A stretch of DNA of 64,000 nucleotides. It comes from CAWUEX02 sp038148375. Its GTDB lineage: Bacteria; Pseudomonadota; Alphaproteobacteria; Rhodospirillales; Rhodospirillaceae. The notes under the pieces are model-generated. The model was not told the DNA's origin. It saw only the letters and a program-made list of their open reading frames with translations, and ran no database searches. The stretch lies in NCBI GenBank assembly GCA_038148375.1, contig JAYQVH010000008.1, positions 57,785 to 121,784 on the forward strand. Reading direction: 5' to 3'. The position numbers were made by a program, and so were the translations under genes. Below, one piece after another: positions 53,189-62,102 of this stretch; positions within the stretch are counted from its first letter, which is position 1; each line of letters begins with the position of its first letter.

Positions 53189-53213
53189 TTTTCTGGGCTT
53201 GACTTCCAGAAAA
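53189..53213. promoter_or_regulatory. Inverted repeat upstream of hupB, candidate operator
   Basis: TTTTCTGG (53189-53196) and CCAGAAAA (53206-53213) are perfect inverted arms around a nine-base centre containing TTGACT, a possible -35 element. It would suit a dimeric repressor, but lies about 215 bases before hupB, and no -10 is convincing. Confidence 0.35.
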
Positions 53214-53427
53214 GGTCGTTTTTTCGCAGTTTTCCGTGGTTTTTTCAGAGTCTATGCATTGACGGACCGTAAAACCGCCCGCAAACTCCAGGCCATCCCA
53301 GCGTGAGAATACTGCGGTTTTTTATCTATATGTTGTGAGACGGGCCGCAGTCGTTAGAGAACATCATAACGTGCTGGGGTGTTCTCATTGTTTTCACACC
53401 CATCAGACTGAAGAGTAGGGGTCAAAT

Positions 53428-53703
53428 ATGAATAAGAACGACCTGATTGCCGCAGTGGCAGACGGTACCGGATTAACCAAGGCTGATGCCGCCAAAGCCG
53501 TGGATTGTGTCTTCGACACCATCACCGGTTCCCTGAAGTCAGGGGGCGAAGTCCGCTTGGTCGGGTTCGGCACGTTCAGTGTTGCAAACCGTGCGGCAAG
53601 CGAAGGCCGCAATCCCCGCACCGGCGAGAAGATCCAAATTCCTGCGTCCAAGCAACCGAAGTTCAAGGCGGGCAAGGGCTTGAAGGACGCGGTGAACAAG
53701 TAG
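53428..53703 (+). CDS. hupB: DNA-binding protein HU
   Basis: 91 residues, the standard HU length. It has MNKNDLIAAVADGTGLTKADAAKAV, the LVGFGTFSVANRAASEGRNPRTGE arm region and the C-terminal KFKAGKGLKDAVNK. The nucleoid protein bends and compacts DNA as a dimer. Its place after lon is conserved in many Proteobacteria. A strong terminator follows. Confidence 0.97.
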   Translation: MNKNDLIAAVADGTGLTKADAAKAVDCVFDTITGSLKSGGEVRLVGFGTFSVANRAASEGRNPRTGEKIQIPASKQPKFKAGKGLKDAVNK

Positions 53704-53730
53704 ACGGCCAGTCTCAAGGGTTTACCGCAC

Positions 53731-53770
53731 AAAAGGTGCCGGCTGCATCACTGCAGCCGGCACTTTTCTT
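53731..53770 (+). terminator. Intrinsic terminator after hupB
   Basis: GTGCCGGCTGCA (53736-53747) pairs perfectly with TGCAGCCGGCAC (53752-53763), and TTTTCTT follows. Flanking AAAA and TTTT could extend the stem and make it work in both directions. Confidence 0.88.
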
Positions 53771-53880
53771 CTCGGCTGGATTTTTCCGTCGCCCACTACG
53801 GGCATTTCTAGTTGCCCAATGCATGTAGGGTGGGTACGTTGCCGACGCTTCTGACCGAAGCACCCCGCACACGGCCTTGG

Positions 53881-53956
53881 GGGCGATTAGCTCAGCTGGG
53901 AGAGCACCTCGTTTACACCGAGGGGGTCGGCAGTTCGATCCTGTCATCGCCCACCA
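53881..53956 (+). tRNA. tRNA-Val (UAC)
   Basis: 76 bases including encoded CCA. Acceptor GGGCGAT pairs with ATCGCCC; anticodon stem CCTCG/CGAGG encloses TTTACAC with anticodon TAC; D arm AGCTCAGCTGGGAGAGC and T arm with GTTCGATCC are standard. Confidence 0.97.
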
Positions 53957-53975
53957 TTTTCTATATGTTAGCCGT

Positions 53976-54536
53976 ATGAGCGACACTCCAAACCTTATCT
54001 CTCCCGAAGACGCCCGCCTGAACAAGGTGCTGCATGACGCCGAGGAATATTACGGCGAAACCGGCCGGAACTTTGCCGACAATGTCCGCCTGTTGTGCCG
54101 CGACAATAAGTATTCGTCGCTGCTGGACTATGGGGCCGGCAAGGGGGCGTTAAAACGCAAACTCGAGGAAATCGGCGCGGACCTGGACGTGCGCGAGTAC
54201 GACCCCGCCATGCCAGGCATGGACGCGTTACCGGAACCTGCCGATGTCGTCGCCTGTTTCGATGTCATGGAGCACGTCGAGCCGGATTTCATCGACAATT
54301 TGCTGACTCATATCCGCGATCTTGCAGATAAGTGCGCCGTCTTCACCATCTCCAACAGGAAGTCGAGCCAAACGCTCGAGGACGGCCGCAACGCCCACTT
54401 GACCATCGAAGGTCACGACTGGCGGAGCGAGCGCTTGAGCCCGTATTTCAAGATTATCTTCTCTCAGGATGTCATGGTCGATAACGGCATGCGCGCGGGA
54501 TGCCACTTCTATATCGCGCTGCCGATTAAGGGGTGA
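53976..54536 (+). CDS. Class I SAM-dependent methyltransferase
   Basis: 186 residues from the ATG at 53976; the frame extends back into tRNA-Val, which cannot be coding. The SAM-binding motif LLDYGAGKGALKRKLEEIG (about residues 50-68) and the post-I acidic stretch VREYDPAMPG fit a Rossmann-fold methyltransferase; VVACFDVMEHVEPDFIDNLL is motif II/III. Substrate unknown. It starts 19 bases after the tRNA and may be read through from its promoter. Convergent with the exported dehydrogenase gene. Confidence 0.78.
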   Translation: MSDTPNLISPEDARLNKVLHDAEEYYGETGRNFADNVRLLCRDNKYSSLLDYGAGKGALKRKLEEIGADLDVREYDPAMPGMDALPEPADVVACFDVMEHVEPDFIDNLLTHIRDLADKCAVFTISNRKSSQTLEDGRNAHLTIEGHDWRSERLSPYFKIIFSQDVMVDNGMRAGCHFYIALPIKG

Positions 54537-54556
54537 GGGGCCGTTGGGGCCTGCCC

Positions 54557-55360
54557 TCAAAACTCATACCGCTTGCCGTTGTAGCGGATGATCGCGGCTG
54601 AGTCGTCCAGGGTTAGGCCGTCGATGACCTCGATCATGCCGGCGATGGACTCCTCCGGTTCGATGAACTGCGGGCCCGGGTCTTCCACTTTCTCGACCGC
54701 GACTTCGCCGGGGGTGAGAAGGGTTACCGTCACACCGTCCTTTTTTACTTCGCGGGCCAGGTTATACATCGCCGCATTCATCGCCGCCTTGCTGATCTTG
54801 TACCAGTAGGCGCCGTCGAAGCCGCCGTAATTGAAACTGTGTACGCCGAGTAGCGCGGTGATGGCGATCACAACCTTGCGGTCGCTAATGCGCACGTTGT
54901 CATACAAAGCTTCGGTGACGCGCAGCGGTCCGATGCCGTTGACCCGCATGAAGGTGTCCACCACGGAATAGTCGAGCGTACCGAAGGCTTGCTCAGCGCC
55001 CATGAAGTCGCCGGACAACCCGGCATTATTGATCAGCACGTCGATGGGCTTGCCCCGGTATTTTTCCGCCAGCGCGGCGAGGTCCTCACCGCTGGTGACG
55101 TCGAGCTGTTCGACGGTCAGGTTGGCGTGCTTGTCCGCCAGCGCATTTAGCCGCTCGGCGTCATCGGGATTACGTGTGGTTGCGATGACCTGCCACCCAC
55201 GCTCTGCATACTGGCGGGCAAACTCCAAACCGATGCCGCGGTTGGACCCGGTGATCAGGACCGTTGGTGCGCCGGAAACGGGGGTCTGTGCGTGCGCCGG
55301 ACTCACCACCGCGGCGATGAGGGCGGCGCTCATTAAGACGAGGCGGCGGAGAAGTGTCAT
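54557..55360 (-). CDS. Short-chain dehydrogenase with signal peptide
   Basis: 267 residues. A signal-like N-terminus (MTLLRRLVLMSAALIAAVVS, cut after AHAQ at 25) precedes a normal SDR domain: cofactor motif TGSNRGIG (37-44), NNAG, and the catalytic YxxxK within YWYKISKAAMN. A double Arg (R5-R6) could allow Tat export, needed if NAD(P)H is bound before export, but the motif is weak. It is divergent from a clearly Tat-exported amine oxidase. Confidence 0.82.
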   Translation of the reverse strand: MTLLRRLVLMSAALIAAVVSPAHAQTPVSGAPTVLITGSNRGIGLEFARQYAERGWQVIATTRNPDDAERLNALADKHANLTVEQLDVTSGEDLAALAEKYRGKPIDVLINNAGLSGDFMGAEQAFGTLDYSVVDTFMRVNGIGPLRVTEALYDNVRISDRKVVIAITALLGVHSFNYGGFDGAYWYKISKAAMNAAMYNLAREVKKDGVTVTLLTPGEVAVEKVEDPGPQFIEPEESIAGMIEVIDGLTLDDSAAIIRYNGKRYEF

Positions 55361-55467
55361 CTCGGATCCTTCGGTTCACATCAGGGGCACGCCCCGACTG
55401 ATTTCGATCAATGCGGTCAGGCCGGTTTCGGCGCGACCCTTTATGTCCACTGTGGCATGGTTTGACG

Positions 55468-56910
55468 ATGACAAAAAAGATATCACCTCCGCGGATCGAC
55501 GATTTATCCCGACGGGCCTTTTCCAAAAGCGCGGGCCTGGTCGGCACCTCCGCCCTTGCACCGGCGATGTTTTACCGTCGCGCCCACGCGCAAGCGTCGC
55601 GGCATGTCATCGTCATCGGTGCAGGATTGTCGGGTTTGAATGCCGCGCTCAATCTCGAAGAGCTCGGTTTCGACGTGACGGTTTTGGAAGCGCGGGAGCG
55701 TGTCGGCGGCCGCGTGTTTACGTTGTCCGATCATCCTGAAATGCCGGAGGGCGGCGGCTCCGAGATCGGGCCGATGTACGCGCGCATTCTCAGCATGGTC
55801 GAGCGTTTCGGTCTTGACCTCGAGCCGTGGCAAATTCGCGGCCTTGACTTCGCGCTCAATATCGGCGGGAAAAACATTGCCGCGAAAGATTGGGCGGAGT
55901 CGCCGCTGAACCCGCTGCCCGACGGACAAAGGTCGGTCCCGCCGTTTGCTTTGCCCAGCCTGTTCATGCCGCGCGAGAGCGGGTTGGCGGAATTGGACTC
56001 CTGGCTTGAGTCTCCGTGGCCGTCTAAAGATATCTCCTTGCATGAGCACTATGTTCGCGCCGGCGCGAACGCAGCCGCGCTGAGATATCTGCAATTGGCG
56101 GCGCAGGCGGACGATCTTAAAACGGAGTCCTTCCATTGGGCTTTACGCAAGGCGCGCGCCTCGCAGTTTGAACTGACCGGCGCGCCGTTCAAACTTGTTG
56201 TCGGCGGTATGAGCCGCGTGCCGCAGGGCATGGCGGGCGCTCTCAAAGGCGACGTACGGCTGGGAGCCGCTGTCGCGGCCGTATCCCAATCCGATCGCGG
56301 CGTTACCGTGACGCTTCAAGGCGGTGAGCGGGTAGAGGGCGCATTCGCGGTGTGCGCCACGCCGCTGACCACGCTGCAATCGATTGCCTTCGATCCGCCG
56401 CTGCCGGAGTTGCAGGCGGCGGCTGTGTCGGCGATTCCGTATGGACAGGCGACGAGTATCTATCTGCAGGTGGTGGAGCCGTTTTGGGAGGTGGACGGCT
56501 TGGGTTCGTCGTTGTGGTCCGACGGACCGGTTGGACGGGCGTACAACTGGGCGACGCCCAACGGCAAGTATATTTGGGTGTTCCTGAACGGTCTGGTGAA
56601 TTTCCCGCTGCGGAGTTGGTCCGACGCGGATATCATGGCTTATACGTTGCGTGAGCTGACGGCTCTGCGTCCAAGTATGGCCGGACGCGTGAAGCCGATT
56701 GCCGTGCGCAACTGGAGTGGCGACCCCTGGGCGCGGGGAACCTATGCCTACCGGGCGCCAAGGCAGATCGAGACCTACGGCAACGTGGCTTCAGAACCGC
56801 ATGGCCGGATCTACTTTGCCGGGGAACATACCGCCGTGTTACAGCAGGGCATGGAAGGGGCAATGGAATCCGGCGAACGCGCCGCTTTCGACCTTTTCGA
56901 GCACGCATAG
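55468..56910 (+). CDS. Tat-exported flavin amine oxidase
   Basis: 480 residues from the ATG at 55468; longer in-frame starts are Arg-rich shadow. A classic twin-arginine signal (DLSRRAFSKSAGLVGTSALA) with cleavage near AHAQ (42) precedes the FAD motif VIVIGAGLSGLNAALNLE and EARERVGGRV. The C-terminal FAGEHTAVLQQGMEGAMESGERAA binds FAD. Flavin monoamine oxidases of this kind deaminate amines or amino acids, here in the periplasm. It is divergent from the exported dehydrogenase (107-base gap) and followed by the OGT-like gene after 30 bases. Confidence 0.88.
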   Translation: MTKKISPPRIDDLSRRAFSKSAGLVGTSALAPAMFYRRAHAQASRHVIVIGAGLSGLNAALNLEELGFDVTVLEARERVGGRVFTLSDHPEMPEGGGSEIGPMYARILSMVERFGLDLEPWQIRGLDFALNIGGKNIAAKDWAESPLNPLPDGQRSVPPFALPSLFMPRESGLAELDSWLESPWPSKDISLHEHYVRAGANAAALRYLQLAAQADDLKTESFHWALRKARASQFELTGAPFKLVVGGMSRVPQGMAGALKGDVRLGAAVAAVSQSDRGVTVTLQGGERVEGAFAVCATPLTTLQSIAFDPPLPELQAAAVSAIPYGQATSIYLQVVEPFWEVDGLGSSLWSDGPVGRAYNWATPNGKYIWVFLNGLVNFPLRSWSDADIMAYTLRELTALRPSMAGRVKPIAVRNWSGDPWARGTYAYRAPRQIETYGNVASEPHGRIYFAGEHTAVLQQGMEGAMESGERAAFDLFEHA

Positions 56911-56940
56911 TTCTGTTGAGATACGGCGACGGTTGAAGAC

Positions 56941-58536
56941 TTGAATCCTTCCGAAGATCATCGACCGGCGGGCGCAATTGCCGCTGACCTTATTGCTTTG
57001 GGCCGCGATCACTACGCCCGGAGGCGTTTCCCTGATGCCCATGCTGCGTTCGACCAAGCTCTTGCGCTCACGCCGGAAAACGTCACGGCCCTAAAATACA
57101 AGGGATTCATTTATGCCGATGAATGCCGGTTCAAAGACGCCATCGAGATATTTGAGCGCGCACTGAAGAGTGAGCCGGACGATGTTGAGGCCTTGTCCAA
57201 TATTGCCGTCAACTGGGGGAAGCTCGGGCGGTTTGATGAGGCACGGGCCTATCTGGAGCGCGCCGAAGAGTTGCTGCCGAGCGCGGCGCAGCTCAAGCTT
57301 ACCCGCGCCCATTTCGTCAATTACGATCCGGCATCGAGTGCTGCGGACGTTTTGCACGCAGCGCAATCAATTTGGCGGCCACCCAGCAAGCTGCACGCCT
57401 GGCGCTTCAGGACGCATACGCCAGTTCCTGCACAGGAAGACAAAAAGCTTCGCCTTGGCTTTATCTCGCCCGATTTTCGCGACCATCCGGTCGCACGCCT
57501 TTTCCTGCCGGCGTTGCGCGCCCTCGATCGCGGGCAGTTCGATATCACACTGTATTCGGACCGTCAGTCCGAAGATGACATTACGCGAGCGATCAAACAA
57601 AACTGTACCACCTGGCATGTGACGAAAGGTTTGTCAGATGATCAGGTGCTCGATCTCATCGAAAGAGACGACATCGATATTCTGTTTGATATGACCGCGC
57701 TGACGCTGGGCAACCGGCTAAACGTGTTCATGAACAAGCCAGCGCCCGTTCAAGTGACCTGGCTCGGCCAAAGCGGGACCACCGGCCTCGGCGCCATTGA
57801 CCATATCCTGGTCGACCGGCACGTCGTCTTGCCAGGCGAAGAACACTATTACAGCGAAACGCCGCTGGTCATGCCCGATACGCTGCTGTGCTACGAGCCG
57901 TCGGCGGACGTGAGCCCCGTCTGCGATCCGCCGAGTGCCGTGTCGGGGCGTATTGCGTTCGGATCGTTCAATAATCCAGCGAAAATCAACCAGGACGTTG
58001 TCAGGTTGTGGGCGGAGATTCTCCGCGCCGTTCCCACAGCGTCGCTGACTGTCAAATACCACACCTTGACCAATGCCTCGGCCGCCGACATCGTCGCGCA
58101 GCAATTCGAGAGCCATGGCATTGAACGCAGCCGTCTGAGCATTCTCGGCAACACCACGACGCAAGACCATCTAGCCGCGTATGACGGCATCGACATTGCC
58201 TTCGATCCCTTTCCCTATAGCGGAACGATGACCACGCTCGATGCGCTGTGGAAAGGCGTGCCGGTGATCTGTATCGATGGCGACAGGTGGCAGTCCCGGA
58301 CAACGGCCGGGATTTTGAAAACAGTCGGCCTGCCGCAGCTGGTTGCGCGGGATGCGGCGGACTATGTCGAGAAAGCGATTGCCTTGAGCGAAAATCCGCA
58401 CCAGCTGCGGGCGCTGCGCCACGGCATGAGGGATCGGATGCGGGCGTCGCCGTTGATGGATGCACACGGGTTTGGCCGCGCCTTGGGCACAAATTTGCGC
58501 CGGATATGGCAAGAGTGGTGCCGGAGGGGCGATTAG
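56941..58536 (+). CDS. TPR protein with OGT/SPINDLY-like glycosyltransferase domain
   Basis: 531 residues from a TTG start; no ATG or GTG is usable, and a stop lies 22 bases upstream in frame. About three tetratricopeptide repeats (residues 15-118, such as ALKYKGFIYADECRFKDAIE) are followed by a GT41 domain (about 165-525). This has LGFISPDFRDHPVARLFLPAL, APVQVTWLGQSGTTG and DPFPYSGTMTTLDALWKGVPV. Such enzymes add GlcNAc or other sugars to proteins or surface components. Its 3' end overlaps the convergent methyltransferase by 4 bases. Confidence 0.88.
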   Translation: MNPSEDHRPAGAIAADLIALGRDHYARRRFPDAHAAFDQALALTPENVTALKYKGFIYADECRFKDAIEIFERALKSEPDDVEALSNIAVNWGKLGRFDEARAYLERAEELLPSAAQLKLTRAHFVNYDPASSAADVLHAAQSIWRPPSKLHAWRFRTHTPVPAQEDKKLRLGFISPDFRDHPVARLFLPALRALDRGQFDITLYSDRQSEDDITRAIKQNCTTWHVTKGLSDDQVLDLIERDDIDILFDMTALTLGNRLNVFMNKPAPVQVTWLGQSGTTGLGAIDHILVDRHVVLPGEEHYYSETPLVMPDTLLCYEPSADVSPVCDPPSAVSGRIAFGSFNNPAKINQDVVRLWAEILRAVPTASLTVKYHTLTNASAADIVAQQFESHGIERSRLSILGNTTTQDHLAAYDGIDIAFDPFPYSGTMTTLDALWKGVPVICIDGDRWQSRTTAGILKTVGLPQLVARDAADYVEKAIALSENPHQLRALRHGMRDRMRASPLMDAHGFGRALGTNLRRIWQEWCRRGD

Positions 58537-59264
58537 ACCGGCTTGCGGGCAGCGCAACCGCAGTGTTCCCGCCCGTTCGACTCATCGCCGAGGCGCTGAA
58601 GCCCAAAATATGACGCGCGGTCGACGTCAAATCCAGCCGCACGGCATTCGCGTTCTAGGATATCCGGGTCGAGGGTGTTCATGAATTTTGGGCCGCCGGT
58701 CGCCGACTTGGCGCTGGAGCTGAAGCGCTCGAAATCGGGAATGAATCCGGGCCACGGTGCGCCTCCGGCTTTTGCCTTTTCATAGGCTGGGACGATTTCG
58801 CTCCAGCCGGGCATGTAGGGCGTGTCGGCGACGAGAAACAGGCGGCCACCGGGTTCCAGCCAGGTGTACATCGCGGCAAGTGTTTTCTTGACGTCGTCGC
58901 CGGACAGGAAATGGATTACGCGCGAGGCCAGAATGGTTTGGAACGCGCCTGGCGGAAAGGACACGTCCGGCAAGGATCCGGCAACCATTCTGAGGTTTGG
59001 CTTCAGCGCGTCAGGGGTTTTGTCCGCCAAGACATCGAGGTGCAGCTGTTCCATGTCGCAGGCACAGACGCGGGCGCCGGCATTGAGTGCGGCTAACGTG
59101 GCGACGCCATAGGCACATCCCATATCCAAAGCCTCGCCGTCGTTCGCGGCGGCGGATGCGACAAACTCCTCGGCGAAGGAGGCGAGGGCTTCGAGCATGA
59201 AACCTCTGCCGTTGAGCGTCGGAATGGCACCGGAGAATTGAGACTCTGGAATTTGGGTGGTCAT
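58533..59264 (-). CDS. Class I SAM-dependent methyltransferase
   Basis: 243 residues. Motif I is ALDMGCAYGVATLAALNAGARVCACDMEQ (about 45-73), followed by FQTILASRVIHFLSGDDVKKTL and the LEPGGRLFLVADTPY strand. These fit a small-molecule or glycan methyltransferase, but the substrate cannot be read. It converges on the OGT-like gene with a 4-base overlap of ends. The next methyltransferase lies upstream, after 102 bases, on the same strand. Confidence 0.85.
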   Translation of the reverse strand: MTTQIPESQFSGAIPTLNGRGFMLEALASFAEEFVASAAANDGEALDMGCAYGVATLAALNAGARVCACDMEQLHLDVLADKTPDALKPNLRMVAGSLPDVSFPPGAFQTILASRVIHFLSGDDVKKTLAAMYTWLEPGGRLFLVADTPYMPGWSEIVPAYEKAKAGGAPWPGFIPDFERFSSSAKSATGGPKFMNTLDPDILERECRAAGFDVDRASYFGLQRLGDESNGREHCGCAARKPV

Positions 59265-59366
59265 GGTGAGGCCTCGCTCATGCGACGTCGCTTAATCCTA
59301 GTTCAGTCACCCTGTTCGGGCGTCCGGCTACTCCGCGGCAGCCGTAGAACGGGCGCATAGGACGGT

Positions 59367-60293
59367 TCAAACCACCCCGGTCAGCCAGGATCCGGGCCGC
59401 GAGAACCCCGTGCTGTCCGGCATCGCGGCAGCTTTTGTCTTGGTCGCCGTGGCGAGAAGCCTGCCATTGGACCGCTTTTGCACGACGACCTTATCCTGTT
59501 CAAACCCGGCATCGACGAACCAGCGGCCGAGAGATTGCCGGTTGGGCGCGAACCAGTTCCAGCCTTTTTCGATCGACCCCGAATAGGACATGGTCGCGCC
59601 GGTTCCGCTGTGAGACTTCGTCTCGATGATCAACCGTCCGCCCGGTTTGAGATAGGCGAAAGCGATACGTAGTGCCAAAAGAGGGTCGGTGACATGATAG
59701 ATGACGCCCGAGCAGTAGACGAGGTCGAACGTTTGCGCCCAATCCTTGCGGTCCTTGTAGAGATCCGAAGTTACGATTTTCGCATCGCAGCCGACGGTCT
59801 TACACAGGAACCGGGCTGCGCGGGCCGATACCGGATGACTTTCAAGCGCGGTGCAGTCCGCACCCAACGCCGAGAGGAGCAATAGATCGCCGCCGGTCCA
59901 GCAGCCGATGTCGAGCGCTGTCTTGCCTTTGAGGGACTTCGGCAGCATGCCGAAAGACATCGCTTCGGCGGCGATCTCGAGGTGCCGGGTCATCATGGCG
60001 CCGTCGCGCTTTTGCCCAAAGCCGAAGTCGTGGTCATGGCCCCAGGTGAAAAAGTCTGTCCATTCCAGGCCGACGGCATCGTCCCAGTGGGAGAGGGTGC
60101 CATATTGATCCGGGAACTTGGCATGGCTCTTATCCAGCCAGGCGCGCGCGGCATCAGGAGTCGGCGCATTCCATTTGGCAATCTTTCCGGACAGGAACTG
60201 ATACGCCTCCGCATATTTTGCGGATGTAGGCGCCGTCCGGAACTTGGTGGTTTTCCCTGGGGCAATGCGGCGGGGACGCTTGACGATTTTCAT
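59367..60293 (-). CDS. CmoB/DUF1698-like SAM methyltransferase
   Basis: 308 residues from the ATG at 60293; a TTG at 60308 adds five residues. Motif I is ALDIGCWTGGDLLLLSALGADCTALE (about 130-155), and the C-terminal SGVIYHVTDPLLALRIAFAYLKPGGRLIIETKS is very like the CmoB/DUF1698 group, which modify tRNA wobble uridine or related substrates. The N-terminal region (1-60) is basic and different from CmoB, so a tRNA role is not proven. A divergent small membrane protein gene lies upstream. Confidence 0.82.
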   Translation of the reverse strand: MKIVKRPRRIAPGKTTKFRTAPTSAKYAEAYQFLSGKIAKWNAPTPDAARAWLDKSHAKFPDQYGTLSHWDDAVGLEWTDFFTWGHDHDFGFGQKRDGAMMTRHLEIAAEAMSFGMLPKSLKGKTALDIGCWTGGDLLLLSALGADCTALESHPVSARAARFLCKTVGCDAKIVTSDLYKDRKDWAQTFDLVYCSGVIYHVTDPLLALRIAFAYLKPGGRLIIETKSHSGTGATMSYSGSIEKGWNWFAPNRQSLGRWFVDAGFEQDKVVVQKRSNGRLLATATKTKAAAMPDSTGFSRPGSWLTGVV

Positions 60294-60484
60294 GCCGTAG
60301 CCGGTCAACTGTACGAGGTGTGCGTGAACATTCGGTGGTCCTTATATGAGAGATGCGGGGCTAGGGAAAGGCTGGGGCGACCACAACCCAGACGACCACC
60401 TATATTCAGAATAACGCCTCTTAGTAATTTGAAGTGTGGTATATGGTTAGGACACTGACGGTGGATTAGGTGGGGGGCTAACCG

Positions 60485-60913
60485 TTGGAAATCACGATCT
60501 TGCAGTCCTGGGATCTTTGGCTTCAGGGCATCGATATTCAAAACCGTCTGCTTTGGGGCTTGGAGATATTTTGGTGGGGCCGGGCTGGTTTGCTTGTGCT
60601 GTTCATCGCGTTCCTTACGGTCCTGGCAGCTGTTGTCGGAGATGAGAGACTGAGCGCTGTCGGGGCTGAGGTGCGGACCAAGGCCGGCCTCAAGAACACA
60701 CTGACTTTCGCACTGCGGCCGCTATTGGCCCTGCTGCAAATCCTCGGCCTGAAACGTGCGCCAGAGCGGTATGACGAAGATATCGATGTCGAGCTTGCGG
60801 ACGAATTTGAGATTGAAGACAGCGAAGGACGACGTAGGTCGTCTGGAGTGGACAACGACGATGTCTTGTATCTGATCCTCGCCGCCATCGTTGCCATTGG
60901 CATCGTCGGCTAA
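60485..60913 (+). CDS. Small membrane protein of unknown function
   Basis: 142 residues starting at TTG behind GGTGGGGGG. One membrane helix (about 28-50, WWGRAGLLVLFIAFLTVLAAVV), a basic stretch, a long acidic segment (DEDIDVELADEFEIEDSEG) and a second helix near the C-terminus (about 125-142) suggest a cytoplasmic acidic loop. Not recognised. The next small membrane protein gene follows closely on the same strand. Confidence 0.6.
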   Translation: MEITILQSWDLWLQGIDIQNRLLWGLEIFWWGRAGLLVLFIAFLTVLAAVVGDERLSAVGAEVRTKAGLKNTLTFALRPLLALLQILGLKRAPERYDEDIDVELADEFEIEDSEGRRRSSGVDNDDVLYLILAAIVAIGIVG

Positions 60914-60958
60914 GTGCTCGCGACGAGCGGAGATTTCTTTCCATCGCTACCACGGCGG

Positions 60959-61228
60959 ATGATGACGTCTGAGATCATCGATTTCGGGATCAAGGGCGGC
61001 ATCGCAATAGCGCAGTTTTTGGGGCTGGTCCTGCTGTTGCTGTTCACGATGGCTGCGACCGCCACAGGGATCTTGTTGGTCCTGACTCTGCCGGGGCTCA
61101 TCGTGTCGTACGGCCTGATTGCACCGGTGGCGTTTCTATTGTCTCTCGAAAATATCGATCTGTTCGTTAAGGTCCTAAGTGCCGTGTTTTTGTTGGCCGG
61201 GTTTCACTTCGTGCTGCTGGCAGCGTAG
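60959..61228 (+). CDS. Small hydrophobic membrane protein
   Basis: 89 residues from the ATG at 60959; ATG 60962 and a GTG at 60914, directly after the previous stop, are alternatives. Two or three membrane helices fill most of the length (about 13-48 and 60-88). Not recognised. Tight spacing with the preceding gene suggests an operon. It converges on the FkbM gene, whose stop is 9 bases away. Confidence 0.6.
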   Translation: MMTSEIIDFGIKGGIAIAQFLGLVLLLLFTMAATATGILLVLTLPGLIVSYGLIAPVAFLLSLENIDLFVKVLSAVFLLAGFHFVLLAA

Positions 61229-61237
61229 GTCGGACGG

Positions 61238-62032
61238 TCAGCAAAATTTCTCGGCAACGTCTCTGCGTGTCGTCAGCAACTGATTAAAGTTTCTGCCTTT
61301 CGGATCGCACGCCCTCAACGCATCTGTCGGCGTTACCGACATGTTCTGCTCGTCGATCAGGTAATATTTGTATCCGAGGTCACGCGTCGCGCCAGTGATT
61401 TGGCGCGCGTTGTCGGTGCTAAAGGTCTCGAGAATGATGTCCGAGCGCGACTTGAGGTCCAATTTTTCGAAGACCAAGTGTTCCGCGCCCTCAACATCGA
61501 TCTTAAGTGCCATTGGATGAGAGTCAGGCAAGTCCAGGGGCTGGGTATAGGCGAGGGCCCTATTATGTTTGGCGCCGTGGTCGATCAACTGGGCGCCGGA
61601 TGCCAGATAGCCGGGGCCTTTGTTCACCCACGTGATTGTCGCCACCCCGGTTTGATTGGCGATGGCGGTGCGATGTGCGGTGATATTGGCGAAGCCGTTA
61701 ATACGTACGTGCAGGGCCAGCCGGGCAAAAACGTCCGGGTTAGGTTCGTAGGCGTGGATCGGAACGTCCGGCCGAAGTGCCGCAGCAGCCAGGGAATACA
61801 CCCCCACATGAGCGCCAACATCGAAAACCGCATTGGCGTCGCGTACCAACGCGCACCAGATTTTCAAGCTCATGGGTTCAAAAGACCTGTCTCTTAGGAT
61901 ATCAACCGCCCGCGGACAGTCGTTGGCGTGGAACATTTCAAACGGCGGGCAATCGAACAGATCGCACGCGTAAAATCCGGGCTCCATCAAGATGTCGTTC
62001 ATCACATTCCGGTCTGGCATATGAAGCAGCAC
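61238..62032 (-). CDS. FkbM-family methyltransferase
   Basis: 264 residues. The SAM-binding strand VFDVGAHVGVYSLAAAALRPDVPIHAYEPN (near 68-97) and the family-specific DVEGAEHLVFEKLDL (about 183-197) identify the FkbM family. These O-methylate sugars of polysaccharides or natural products. It ends 9 bases from the preceding gene and is divergent from another methyltransferase-like gene. A role in surface glycan modification is inferred from neighbours. Confidence 0.85.
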   Translation of the reverse strand: MLLHMPDRNVMNDILMEPGFYACDLFDCPPFEMFHANDCPRAVDILRDRSFEPMSLKIWCALVRDANAVFDVGAHVGVYSLAAAALRPDVPIHAYEPNPDVFARLALHVRINGFANITAHRTAIANQTGVATITWVNKGPGYLASGAQLIDHGAKHNRALAYTQPLDLPDSHPMALKIDVEGAEHLVFEKLDLKSRSDIILETFSTDNARQITGATRDLGYKYYLIDEQNMSVTPTDALRACDPKGRNFNQLLTTRRDVAEKFC

Positions 62033-62102
62033 TTGCGCTTAACACTATGCGTATTCGAAGACGTTGACCACTCGGGGATGCTGGGCTCTGCGGGGGGTGC
62101 GC

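Larger units (their letters stand above)
53000..53427. other. lon-hupB intergenic region
   Basis: 428 bases without a gene. It holds the lon terminator (53084-53118), a 6-base-arm palindrome GCGAAA-C-TTTCGC (53165-53177), an 8-base-arm inverted repeat TTTTCTGG/CCAGAAAA (53189-53213), and T-rich stretches near 53220-53250 and 53320. The hupB promoter must lie here; I could not fix it with confidence. Confidence 0.6.

Noticed and set aside
53877..53975. Coding extension of the methyltransferase gene into tRNA-Val
   Set aside because: The tRNA has complete cloverleaf pairing and encoded CCA, so the extra codons are chance.
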